Source: Hydractinia symbiolongicarpus
Lineage: Eukaryota; Cnidaria; Hydrozoa; Anthoathecata; Hydractiniidae
NCBI RefSeq assembly: GCF_029227915.1
Contig: NC_079888.1
Span: forward strand, 8,663,001 to 8,727,000
DNA length: 64,000 bases
Direction: 5' to 3'
Shown: one piece after another, positions 1-11,472 of the stretch
How positions within the stretch are numbered: the first letter of the stretch is position 1
Layout of the letters: each line of letters begins with the position of its first letter
Program-made: the position numbers and the translations under genes
Notes under the pieces: model-generated
Seen by the model: the letters and a program-made list of their open reading frames with translations, nothing else
The model's database searches: none
What the model was told of the DNA's origin: nothing

Positions 1-559
1 TGCTAACAATGCTCTTTATAGAGTTATGTATAACAGACAAAAATTTGAGGACCGAACTATTATTCAATATTATAATACTGCCGTATGTATGTGCTCCAAA
101 AACGGTAACTGCAATGAGGAAATTCAGAAATTTTTTATGACAGGCAAATTTTTGTTGATTTTTTCATGGATTAATAAAACTAGTTTATTATGTTTAATTC
201 AGAATAAAATTACACTCTATGCCAATCACATTCTGTTTTGAGGAATGTTGACATATTTAAAAAAGGCGAATATTTTTACGGTCATTTTCATATGGGTTAT
301 TTTTTATTTTTGTTAAGTTTGATATATAAAATCTGTAGATAGTTCTAGCTTTTTATTATGCTTTCTTTAAAGATTGTTATGATTTTTGATTTCCCCCTAG
401 ATCTTTTGTGTTTTATTATTGGTTTAAAAATGCTGCTTTATTTTTGTGCTGTAAATGAAAAGTTAAGAGAATGTGCTGTATTGAAACATTTTATTAGGAC
501 TGCATATCTCTTGGTAGGTTAAACCAGTCTTTTAACATTTTAATTTTGTTTCCACTCAG
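1..559. other. Presumed intron of the GRIPAP1-like gene
   Basis: AT-rich sequence with T-runs and no convincing coding segment. It precedes the phase-0 acceptor at 558-559, so it is most likely the intron before the first visible exon. A small open frame at 26-241 shows no coiled-coil pattern and no family similarity. Confidence 0.6.
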
Positions 560-3500
560 TTGGCAGATAAAAGAAAAAAGCTCCTTGACGAATCCTCACT
601 TGAACGTCATAAAGACATTGAAAATAATCAATCAAAATTGCAGGAAGTGAAAGAGCGGTTTGAAAAAGAAATACAGAATTTAGTGACAAAACACAATGTA
701 AGGTTTTGAATTTTTTTGTTTTTTGTTGTTTTATAAAAATAGTGTTTTTAATTAAAAGTATTATCATTTAGCTTTAGTATGCTTAGAATTTAAAATTGCC
801 ATTGGGTTCTCCTCTGTTTCAAATAGTGTGAATTGAACTACAGATACTGATAGACAATATATGTTTACATTATTAGAATGTTTAATTTGGTTAAAATTAG
901 AGAAGAATCACTCATGTTCACTGTGTTTTTTTATTTTTACTCATGGCTACCTACATGGGTTGTATTAGATTTACACTATTCTTTGTAAACCAATATTTAT
1001 TCTTTTCAAAATAGCATCTGATAATTAAATTGCACTATTTTTATTCTATAGGAAGAAATAGAAGATTTAAAGAAACAAATTACAAACCACAAGGTAGGCA
1101 ATTGTAGTCTATAAATTTATTTATTTTTTGTCATGAATTTGTTTTGTGTTGCTGTTTTCCACACAAGCGTAGTTTTAATTTACTTTATTGTATATTTTGT
1201 GAATGTTGTTTCTCACTTCTTCCAGTGTTGAAGTATCTTTACTTTTAAAACTAAAGCAGAAATTCATCTATTTTCAAAAATCTCTTTAATTTCCAACATT
1301 TTCAGGTTTTTTAAGCTACAAAAGGTTTAGACTTTTGTAGGGCTTATACCGAGTTTTGAAAGACTAAAAACGTCAGATTTGGATAACTTTTGATATAATT
1401 TGCTAAAAGAGCTATCTGATAAAGAAAAAGAAGAAGAATTGATACTTTCTCCTGTTTTCAACCTGTCAAGTTTTTATGGTTACTTTGGAATATTCAAATA
1501 AAAAATATAAATAAAACTTAATAAGATTAAAAGTTTTTATTGACTTATTTGTCACTATATAAAGTCTGTGCCTGTGTCAAAAACATTTTTCAGACTTGAC
1601 CTCATACTCACACTGAAAGACATACTATTTTTTTTGATAAAATTGAGAAGTAATGTTGTAAATACCTATCAAACTGTTAGTCATGTATATATTCCAGCTT
1701 GAAATTTCATTCATTTATGGTTAATCTTTTTCATATTTGTGTTTAGAAATTAAAAAAAGAATTAGAAGAAACAAAACAACGGAACATAAGTTTAGAAGAA
1801 CAAGTAGAATCAATGGATAAAAAATCAGGCTGGCTAGAGAGAAGTTTGAAAGAGACTGAGGTGAGCCATTGCTTGCAACGTATCGTAGTTTGATGTCAAT
1901 TGTAGTTTGATGTTAACCTACTACAAAAAAATAATTGTTAATCCTGTTGTGTTATGCCAAGCATATCTTTGTTGTAATGAAGCATGATAGATATGTTGCA
2001 ATTAAATCACCTGATCTTTATTTATTTATTTTTGATTGTAGTCATCCTGTTTTTTTTTCAGTTTCATAATCCCAAATCATGTAGTATAGAGATAGTATTT
2101 AGCAGTAGCAATTGGTCTTTTTGTACATAATAATTCATTTTACAAGGATTGTAATGTTTTGGAGCAGAAGAACGAGGAAACAGTGTTTGCTTACTAAATG
2201 TGTCAACAAAAAGTTTTAGGAATAATATTTAGAAAACTCTGTTGCATATTTGCCATAAAATTAAAAAAAAAATGATGTTTGTGAAGACGAATTTTGAATT
2301 TCGTTAAAATATTTCGTAAAATCTCTAAACTTCATTAATTTATCTTAAATTTTTGACTTTTTTTAATCAGGCTGTCACTGCAACTTTTTCTTTTTATAGG
2401 AGAAAATGGAGAAGTCACAGAAAGAGCACGAAGAACAAATAGATAAATTAGAAGCAAAGATGAAGACAGACAAAGAAGAATTGGATCTACACCATACAAC
2501 TGTAATAAAGGTATGCACGGTATCGTGTATGACTGGATCCTACATAAACTAAATGATTTGTAATATTAATGTTGTATTACACTCTATTGTTGCAGCATGT
2601 CGCATGTTGAGGGAAAGCTTGTAGCATTAAAAAATTAATGGAAAATTGCATATTCTTTATGTTTTTTGTAGGAACTGGAAGATTCTTTTAAAAAGCTAGA
2701 AATAGAAAAAAACGAACAGCTATCTCTAGCGGAGAATTTAAAACAGGCAGCTAAAGACAGAGAAGTGGAATATCGAATTGCTAACAAAAAGACCGATCAT
2801 TTGGTAAGCAGTTAGCATGATGCTTGTTTTCCCTATACATTTGTTGTTTATAAGGATGTTTATAAACTTAAGCCTTAAATAATGAATGCATCAAGGCTTG
2901 AATTCACGCTTGTATTTTGTTAAAACACTTACAGATATAACATGTGATATGTTTTTGCAGGGTTTTCTTGCTCAGAAATCTTAGGACATTTTAAGAAACT
3001 ATCCCAAAATAAAAGGTGGTCTTGTCAGGAATTCCATTAAGCCTTCATAGGTTATCTTGAAGGGGAAGAGGGCTGAAAAACGGGTACGGGCTGTGTTGGT
3101 TTAGACTTAAGTGATACTTTTAACTGCCATTAACTTAACCCGAAAGTCGAGCTGATGGTAGTAAAAAATTAAGCACTGACAGCAAAAATCATTTTGAATA
3201 TAAAATTGAACATTAAATATAACTAAAAATGACAGAAAAGTTTCCTACATATTTGGTATCCAAAATTTAGGCGATATAAACACTTACCTTTTAAATCAAT
3301 CCTTCCTTCTGTGACAAATAATTTAAAACTTTTTTAACTTAACTAGCTAGCTACATTCATTCAATATTTGACACAGAAGTTTTTAAAATGGCTACACAAA
3401 AGCCAATCAAGCCAGCAACAATTCATTCATTATTATATTAGCTAACTGTAAGAATGTATTCATTACCATTTTAATACTAGTTTTATAGAATTTTGTATGA

Positions 3501-6500
3501 AATTCAGCATTTTTTTTCCTGTCAAAAGAAACTTTTGATTTTATTGATATGCGTATATTTTAAATTTATTTTATTGCCAGGCTTTGAGCTGAATACTAAA
3601 TACTAAAAGTGATTTCATTTTTTCAGAAGATTGCAAAAAAATGTAGCAAATTATTTATACACAGCTAGTCTATATAGCTGTACAGTGCCGATATTTTTCT
3701 GAAACTATGGATGGTGTCTGTTTTACGAGGAGCTTACTTAGGCTTTTTTGTAGCCCCTTTAGGTCACTTAATATTTTTTGCTTGACATTTAAGTTTCATA
3801 GAAGAGGTAGTGTCTAGTATCAGGTAATTTCTATTTTTTAGGTGTTCTTTAGGTGGTATTGGTAAAATAATAGACAGAAAAAAGTCAATATAGTTTATTG
3901 GATTTGTTTTTTGTTATGATAAAACAGCACAGTCCTTTTTTTTGCGCACTCCCTTCCTTTGGTGATCTATGACCCAAAATATTTAACTCTCAGAATTTTG
4001 AAATAACAAATTTACAGTTATTTATCTTTCACTTGGAATGAATAACATACTTTTGTGTTGCCGTTTAGATCAAAGATTTAAAGCGACAGTTAAATGGTGA
4101 GCGAAAAAGAGCTGATCAGTTGCAGATGAAATTGCAAGATTTTATCCAAGAAGTTAAAGTAAAACAAAGTACGTATCACTATTTATGGTGATAAATATAT
4201 TTAAGCAAGTATTTCTAAACGAGAGATATGAAACAAGTCGCATGTGGTGTGCAAAATATTGATATAATAAATTTTAAAGTTTTACTGAGAATTTTTTTTT
4301 AACCTCACACATCTTTATCTACATATGCACGCCATCTGAATAAAATTTCTACGTGTGTGTCATACATAGTAGCATTTCTTCAAGTAAACTTTTATTTTTT
4401 TGCGTAAATTCATAGATGCAATAGTAATGTCACCAAGCCAAAATGTTATTCTGAGTAACACTTCTTTTTTCTACAGAAACCTTTCGTGTATTTTCTTTAT
4501 TTTTGTCTTTTTGAACTGGCATCAATTTGTTGCTGTATAGCAAATCTTGTTCGACATAAACATTTTTTTTTGACAAGTTTTCCGCATATCGTGTTTTTCT
4601 TTGTGATATAGGATTCTTTTTAAACTCATACAGAATCTTTTTCAACATGCATCAATTTATTTCAAAAATGGATCCATCTTTTAACAATTTCTTTAGCATA
4701 CGATGAGATTTTCAATCCAGAATCACTTCAGTTAAAAATTGCAGCTGGTCATAGAAGACAAGACAGTGGGTATGTCAGTAAACTAATTTGGTGGCTTTAA
4801 TATATAATGTGGTTTGCCCTTTTAGGTAAATTGTTTCGCCTTGAAAAATAATTTGTTGTGCCTTGATAAATAATTTTGTTTTGCATTGATAAATAATTTG
4901 TTTCGCCTTTATTTATAATTTGTTTTGCCTTCATAGATAATTTGTTTTGGTTTAAAAAATAATTTATTGCGCCATGATATATGTTTTGTTTCGCCTTGAT
5001 AGATAATTTGTTTTTTCCTGAGATTAGATCAGTCAATATTTATTTCATTCTCAACATTTATATTTTAAGGAGCCATCTATCACTGGTGTCATCTATAAGT
5101 GGTGCAGATAATGAAGATGCAGGCAGATCACTGAAAGTATGTGAACTACAAAACGGCTTTCTTGCCAATAAATTATAAGTTTTAATATGGTGTTATATAT
5201 TTATGCAGTCTTCGGAGAACTGTGCATGCAGGTGGCGACATTCTAAGGGCTTGGCGCGATATAAAAAATAAAATTTATACAGGATATTGAAGACTACAGT
5301 AAAAAGTATTGGTACAAATATTTGCGCTGCGTTTTATGTCGTGTAAATAATAAAATCAATGAAATAATAGTATAGTTATGTCCAACAAATTAGACACAAT
5401 GGAGGAGTGGCATTTTCATAAAGAGGAAGTGCTTTGCGATGAAAGAAAAATGAAAAGCCCTTGCAGGCTAAAAGATTTCGGATTCTTGTTCGTGTGTAAT
5501 TTTGTTCCCTATACCTAGGTCGCCAGTAGCCTGTTTTGTACAGAACTTCTACAATGTTATTCGGTTATTTGAAATAAAGAGTTATCCCATGGTATTATCT
5601 TGAACTTGCAAAATTTTATGTAGTACAAACATACAAAAAGTGATTTGTGAAAATTAATACTTTAACAATACTGCAATACACTTAACATTCGTAAGAAAGA
5701 AGTGGATACATTTTAGCATATCAATTTATTAAATATCATTGCTTGTGGTGTAGCTATATTTTGGAAATGTTTTATTATACCTGTGACTAAAATCTTTATC
5801 AAATTTAAAATAACTAACATTTGAACTTAAAGTTGGATCCTCCAAGTTAAAGGTTAAGACTACGTTCATTGGTATAAAATTAACAATAGAGACTAAATCC
5901 AAAATGCGATTTCGTGGTATTAATATTTAGACTAGCTGGGGGAACCGGAGTCGAAACGCCGGGTTAAACCACAAGTTACTGTGTTACCTGGTGTTAAACG
6001 CCTGGAAGCGATTAATAAGAACTGTAAACTGTGCCACACATTTAGTTTAAGCGCTTTAGTATAAGTATATCATAAATTGAGTGAGGCGCAGAACATTATA
6101 GTGTTTTCAGTGTTATATATTTTGAAAAAAATAGGCGCACAACATTATGGTCTTTCTAGTGTAAGATATTTTTCACAAAAAAATCAAAAGACACAGTTTA
6201 CAACTCGTTGCCACCCTGTTATAGCAAAAACAGTTGGCCAACCTTTTTTATTTTTCAGAGAACGTTACCGCTGAAAGTCCAAAAATAAATATTTCTCCCG
6301 ACTGAGGATTAGTACAGGCAAACAATGCCACATATCCATATAGACATAATATACCCTTTTTTTGAAAAAAACTTTGTCGTAACTTCGGCTAAACAGAAAC
6401 TCAGGAAACAGCCATCGTTACATTGGACTAAGCGCTTAGTACAGGTAAACTGTGTCATCAATGCGTTTAGGTGTAATACCCTTTTCAAAAAAACTTTATT

Positions 6501-9092
6501 GCAACTTCGGCTTAAATTAAGAACACGGGAAAACAGCCTGTCGTTAACCTGCCCAGCTAAAAAAGCACTCAGCAATTCTATTTTGCGGAGTAAGTTTTCA
6601 TGACAGTAATAAAAGGTGTCGCTGCCTACTAATTGTACTTAGCATAAGAAATATTGATTAAGAATTTTGTTGTAGCTAGCCAAACTGGATTTGGCTAGCT
6701 ACAACAAAATTCTTAATCTATAATCAACTGTATTAGGAATTTATCCAAAATCGCGAAAACAAATCTACCTGCAAAATTTAATACATAATTTAATACCAAG
6801 ATACACAAAGCTAACTTGACCTGCCTGTACAAATTATTGAAGGTTTATTCTAGTTTTAGGAACTACCAAACAAGTGTTTCTACACATAACAAATGGTCTG
6901 CTTTTGATTATTCAGAGAGAGTCTGATTTTAATTAAAAAAAAAAAACACGCAATTTTTTGTTGTGTAACATATCCCGTCTGTTCATCTATAATTCCTTGT
7001 TTTTTAAGATTTCGGATAACATCCGAGATCTTATTAAAACGGGCGGTATTTTTCTTCTTCTCCTCCTTCTTCTTCTTCGACCGATTTTTTAACTGATTGC
7101 CGTAACGTCACGACTTTTAAAGTCCGACCTGACCCCGCGTCCCAGCGCTACTTCGGGTGTGTGCGTATCTTAATATTTGTTAAATTGGGAAAAGAATGAA
7201 GACTGCGTTACGAATTTGATCACAAATATTGTTATAGACTGTTGTTTTAATATTATTTGATAAGCTACGCTGGATACTCCTTTAAATTTTCGTTTCCAAT
7301 TATGTTTTAACTGTATTAATTCTTAATCGCGAGATTCAATGTTTGGAAAGTGTGGAAAAATAAATTCAGTTCACAGAATTAGGCGTTACAAATTGTTCTA
7401 AAATAAAGTAATTGCGAGATTGTATACCCCAAGAAATATACCTACGAAATTAAAATTACCAGAAATAAAAATGCGTGTTTTATCTAAAATTTTAACGCAG
7501 GAAATGATTTGCAAACATTCTAAGCATAATAAATTTCCAAAAAAAGAATTTTATATCTATTGGCTTGTTGTTTGGTACAGCAATAGGTCGAAAAACCGAA
7601 AATATAAACTTTTGTTTTGTTTTTTTAAATATCTAAAAAGGCATCACATCTGTGTTTTTAGACAAGTAGTCCTGTCGAAAGTTCGACAAATCTTTCTGGT
7701 TTAAGTGACGAAACGATGGATTTGATATCGCGAATTGCGGATTTGCAACAACAAAAGTGGTTACTGGAAGAAAGGGTAAGGCGTCGTCTGTCTGTCTGTC
7801 TGTCTGTAAGTCTTTCTATCTGTCTGTCTGTGTCTGTAAGTCTGTCTATCTGTAAGTCTGTCTATCTGTAAGTCTGTCTATCTGTCTGTCTGTGTCTGTA
7901 AGTCTGTCTATCTGTAAGTCTGCCTGTCTTAGATTTGCAAGTTTATATCTCAATTTTAATTTTCTTCGCACACAATGACGTCACAAAATGTTTTTAGGTA
8001 CGTCACCTGGAAGAGAACGGTGCTGCAATGGCGGACGATTTGATGCAGAAATCACTTGTTATTCAAGCATATGTGATGGAGAACAAAGCTGGTACGTCGT
8101 TGTAATTGAATATTCACCAAATTATTCACCCTCCTGTTTACATCCCTTTTTTAGAGATCTCGTTTGTCTGTTCGTTGTTCGTACATCTATTTTTTATCAG
8201 ACAGTGAACAAATATTATATAAGTGATTAGAAGTGTGAATTCTTCTCAATATATACTGACTACAATCCTGAATAGTCGTCATTAACTAATTTATTTGTTG
8301 GTATAGATACTACACCTCAAAGACGTCGGTCTCTTACTTTAAAAGAAAAAATGATGGACAAGCTGAAGTTACATAACAACGAAGAACTAAACCGTGAAAT
8401 CAACGCTAAAATGCAGAGAATGTTGGAAGAGACGCTAGCTAGAAATGCGCAGTTGCAACAGGTAACTACTGATGTTGTGTTGTCCTATTTTGTGACCTTC
8501 GTCAATGTTTTGTCGTTACTTATGGGTACTATAATTAATTGTCCAATATTGTATACAATTTTGTGTAGCAGGATTTGATAAAATTTTGAGGTTGAGATGA
8601 CAGCTAACTCGAAGAATATTGAGATCATTCAAGAAGTAAATTGATAGATAGACAGGAATCTTGCTGAAGAGCATTTAAGGGTATAAAGCAGGGGTCGGTC
8701 TCTGTAAACATTTTAAAAAATATACTTTAAAAAAATCTAAACCCAAAATGTATTTTTCTTAAAAAGAAATACGTGTATATTGTCTGTCGTGGTTACATCT
8801 GTGCAGTATATTGTACAAGTATGTATAATTATCCACAATTGTTGTGTACTATACAGTAGTAGTGGAGAGTACCCTAGAAAACGGATATAATCTAACATGA
8901 TAATACCATTTTCCTTTGCTAACATGATGTGAACAGTTCTGATGTTTGGTGATACGAACAAAACTATCCCCATCCTGAGTAAAAGCAACGTACTAAAAAC
9001 TTCTTTTAGTTTGACAGCTCTCATATCTTCTTTAATTTTAGGACGTCGACCTATTATCGAAGGAACTTCAAACTGCAACACAAAAATCTTAG
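560..9092 (+). CDS. GRIPAP1: GRIP1-associated protein 1 (GRASP-1)-like coiled-coil protein, 3' part
   Basis: Twelve exons in continuous phase: 560-697, 1052-1093, 1747-1860, 2400-2510, 2672-2803, 4069-4168, 4697-4769, 5070-5136, 7662-7775, 7998-8091, 8307-8461, 9042-9092 (TAG). They encode the last 396 residues; the 5' part lies left of the window. Seen: an almost unbroken Glu/Lys-rich coiled coil, then a Ser-rich linker (exons 7-9), then a second coiled coil. Family-typical stretches are IKDLKRQLNGERKRADQLQ, QQQKWLLEERVRHLEENG and MQRMLEETLARNAQLQQD. In vertebrates GRASP-1 binds GRIP1 and acts as a Rab4 effector that couples recycling endosomes to AMPA-receptor traffic; an endosomal role here is inferred from family. 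Intron 8 (5137-7661) is long and repeat-rich. The exon calls are supported by clean ag/gt borders and phase agreement at all 11 junctions. Confidence 0.88.
4805..5030. repeat. Minisatellite, about 30-33 bp unit, roughly seven degenerate copies
   Basis: The motif ATAATTTGTTT-CGCCTTGATA recurs about seven times with drift, inside intron 7 of the GRIPAP1-like gene, ending about 40 bp before exon 8. It creates spurious open frames on both strands. No conserved coding signal is seen. Confidence 0.7.
6308..6545. repeat. Diverged tandem duplication of about 115 bp
   Basis: Two adjacent segments share the order TTAGTACAGG(C/T)AAAC, ATACCCTTTT, AAAAAACTTT and CAACTTCGGCT or TAACTTCGGCT. The first covers about 6308-6420 and the second about 6427-6545, in intron 8 of the GRIPAP1-like gene. 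The open frames across it on both strands are by-products. Confidence 0.5.
6656..6718. repeat. Perfect 29-bp inverted repeat with 5-nt loop
   Basis: Left arm 6656-6684 and right arm 6690-6718 are exact reverse complements, separated by CTGGA. The arm starts GATTAAGAATTTTGTTGTAG and ends CTAGCCAAA. It lies in intron 8 of the GRIPAP1-like gene. It could be a cruciform, a very short foldback element or a small-RNA hairpin. Perfect pairing implies recent origin or selection. Confidence 0.85.
7783..7928. repeat. TCTG/TCTA tetranucleotide array with embedded TAAG units
   Basis: A run of GTCTGTCTGTCTGTAAGTCTGTCTATC-type units begins eight bases after the exon 9 donor and fills much of the 222-bp intron between exons 9 and 10 of the GRIPAP1-like gene. 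It is a compound microsatellite. Confidence 0.85.
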
Positions 9093-10682
9093 GTATAACA
9101 CACAAATTGAAATATTATAAAAATTATACAAATTTGTATATATTATGTTTTGTAAAATTATACAGTTTTAAGTATTATATTTTTTTGGTTATTTTTTCTT
9201 CCGATATCTGGCTCAACCTGAGCATGTTGGGTGATACTTTCACAGTCTCTGATTGTGTTTGTTACTTCAAGGTATTATTTTTAACATTTTTATACTTCAA
9301 CGTGTATATAATAGAGTTTAACTAATTGTCAGAAATTTCGCGGTTTTGCGTTTTTTTTGAAAATTCCCAAAAGTAAATTTTACGAAGGATCAGGTCTTTT
9401 TAGCGAATTTTTTTCCCGCAAAACTTTCTGACAATATAGAAAATTATGCTTTTTTTATAAAATGCTAAAATCTAACCAGACTGGTCATTCTTTTTATTTC
9501 TGTGTTGCTTTAAACAATAGACCAATTTTTTTTTTATCCTAGTCTGATATTCTTATAAAAGATATTCTTATAAAAACTCATGCAATGCATCGAAAGTGAG
9601 ACGATAAAAAAATTGTAACAGTATATTCTCATTAAAGGAAAAATCTGTTCAATGAATTTTGAAAAACATTTCTTCGTTTCACAGTACGACGTGATTGTTA
9701 TTATGTTGCCTCTTAATAGCCTTTTCTTTTTTGGTCTTGATTAACTCAACGAGACAACACATAAAATCGGCCAAAGAAAACAATTGCCGCCATTGAGAAA
9801 CTGATGCAACGAGATTTTTCTCAGATTGTTGTTGACCATTTTTCTGGGGGTGTTGTTGGTGCTTAAACCGAAATTCACTGCATTCGCTTTATATGTTTTC
9901 TCCTCTAATTATTATAATTTATCCATGCATAATTTACACGTAATTATTAATTATTTTATTTGATTACGATTTTGAAAATATGTAAATATTTGGGAATACA
10001 AATTTAAGCATGTGTTTTTTACTTTTGTTCGCAATTTGTACGGTATGCGACAAATATTGTTGTATGCTCGGGTGAGAGGACTTTATAGGAAAAAAATGTC
10101 AGTGTGTTAGCTCATGAATATATCTGTGGTTCGGTCAAATGAGGCGAGGTTCCGTACACCATAAGAAAGTCTTCGTATCGCCTTATGCCTCTTTTTTTTT
10201 TACTTCAAGTGAATCATTACATATCCAGAGATAGGCGTATAGAAAAGTTAATTTTTGTTGTGTTATATTAGATATGTATCAGATTTAAGCAGATAGTTCC
10301 CTTTAGGTCAGGCTTAGCTTCGTTTCCACAACCGAATTTCTTTTGTGACTTTCTAAATAGACAATCTCTTTCCTTTACTTTCTATTAATCTAAAACATCG
10401 CTTTTGGTTAATATATTACCCACTAATGGCCCTACGTTAATTATCCTTGTCGCAAATCACAACCTCCCATGACTGAAAATGCATTTGAGTATTTGTGGCT
10501 AAATGAACTATCTCGCTATATACGCCTAAATGCACTGAAAAAAAGATTCTCGGCCCTTTTTCCCTGTTATCAGCGCACGGAAACCCAGGCTAGGACCTGG
10601 GACATTTAGCATGTTTTTACCGACGTTTTTGATTGGCTGTTAAAGAGTACCCTCAGCTTTCGGCAACAGGATACGAATGGGT
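9093..10682. other. Intergenic, no gene seen
   Basis: 3' flank of the GRIPAP1-like gene. It is AT-rich with T-runs near 9330-9540 and 10195. I see no exon with both splice sites and a family signature. The open frame at 8942-9325 overlaps the last GRIPAP1 exon in the wrong frame. Confidence 0.6.
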
Positions 10683-10768
10683 CCAACCTTGTTTTCAGGG
10701 CATTTTGCCTTGTGTGTGAAGTTGTTGGCCACTCTGTAATAACGTCTCAAGGGCCACAAGGCCCTGCA
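10683..10768 (+). mobile_element. Small inverted-repeat element, copy 1
   Basis: About 86 bp. It shows CAACCTTGTTTTCAGGGCAT, TTTTGCCTTGT, then a CTGTAATAACG core and GGGCCACAAGGCCCTG. The layout matches copies at 10849, 11399 and 13873. It is too small to code for anything and looks like a non-autonomous DNA element. Confidence 0.65.
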
Positions 10769-10848
10769 GATAAACGGAAATAGGTATTTACTCTCCGATG
10801 CGATTATCTACCACCTTCTTACCTTTTGTTTTAAGTAGCTATTTTTCC

Positions 10849-10938
10849 TCAACTTCGTTCCCAGGGCATTTTGCCTTGTTAATCAAGTACTCCGTAATAA
10901 CAGCTCATGGGCCACAAGACACTGGGGACGAGGTTGAT
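10849..10938 (+). mobile_element. Small inverted-repeat element, copy 2
   Basis: About 90 bp, with CAACTTCGTTCCCAGGGCAT at one end and CACTGGGGACGAGGTTG at the other. The core is CTCCGTAATAACAGCTCATGG. Same orientation as copy 1, 80 bp away. Confidence 0.7.
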
Positions 10939-11040
10939 TTTTCCTGTTATTTTATTGAAATATCTCCAGGATCTTTTAGGCACTGATTTTAACGTTGATT
11001 GTTATTTTTGTGCATATAAACAGAACTGGTACGGAAGAGA

Positions 11041-11165
11041 ATAAGTGGTCGTGACAACTGGTTTATGCCACCCTCGTCCCCATGGATTTTGGCTTTATCT
11101 CTTATCGAAAATACAAACATCCCTGGGCACGAGAGTGGCATGAACGAGCTGTCACGATCACTTAT
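11041..11165. mobile_element. Foldback element with 41-bp imperfect inverted repeats
   Basis: The left arm starts ATAAGTGGTCGTGACAACTG at 11041. The right arm ends at 11165 and its reverse complement starts ATAAGTGATCGTGACAGCTC. The arms match with about seven mismatches over 41 bp. The inner ends carry the CTCGTCCCC-type motif found in the neighbouring small elements. Confidence 0.7.
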
Positions 11166-11398
11166 CCATCCCTGGGGACGGTTAATGCTATTATCTAAAA
11201 ACCCATGCTTATTAATGGCTTTATGATTTAAAAATTAAAATAGGTAATATTGGCAGGTAAATATGTATTGAAATAAATAAATAAAATAATATAAGTAAAT
11301 AAATCATTTTTGATCATTATTAAACTTTAACAGCCTTATCCCTAGCATGCTTTCCATTAAGGCAACTGCGTTGTAAATTTGGAAGAAATGATATTTAA

Positions 11399-11471
11399 TT
11401 CAACCTCGTTCCCAAGCCCATTTTGCCTTGTTCATGACAACTCAGGGGCCACAAGACCAAGACGTGGTTGA
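11399..11471 (+). mobile_element. Small inverted-repeat element, copy 3, abutting the metalloproteinase stop
   Basis: About 73 bp, TTCAACCTCGTTCCCAAGCC to ACAAGACCAAGACGTGGTTG. Its edge lies within a few bases of the metalloproteinase stop codon (11473-11475), so the element forms the start of that gene's 3' flank or untranslated region. Confidence 0.6.
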
Positions 11472-11472
11472 T

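Noticed and set aside
26-241. 71-codon open frame at the left edge after an acceptor-like TTTATAG.
   Set aside because: It does not look like the GRIPAP1 coiled coil and has no phase-compatible donor.
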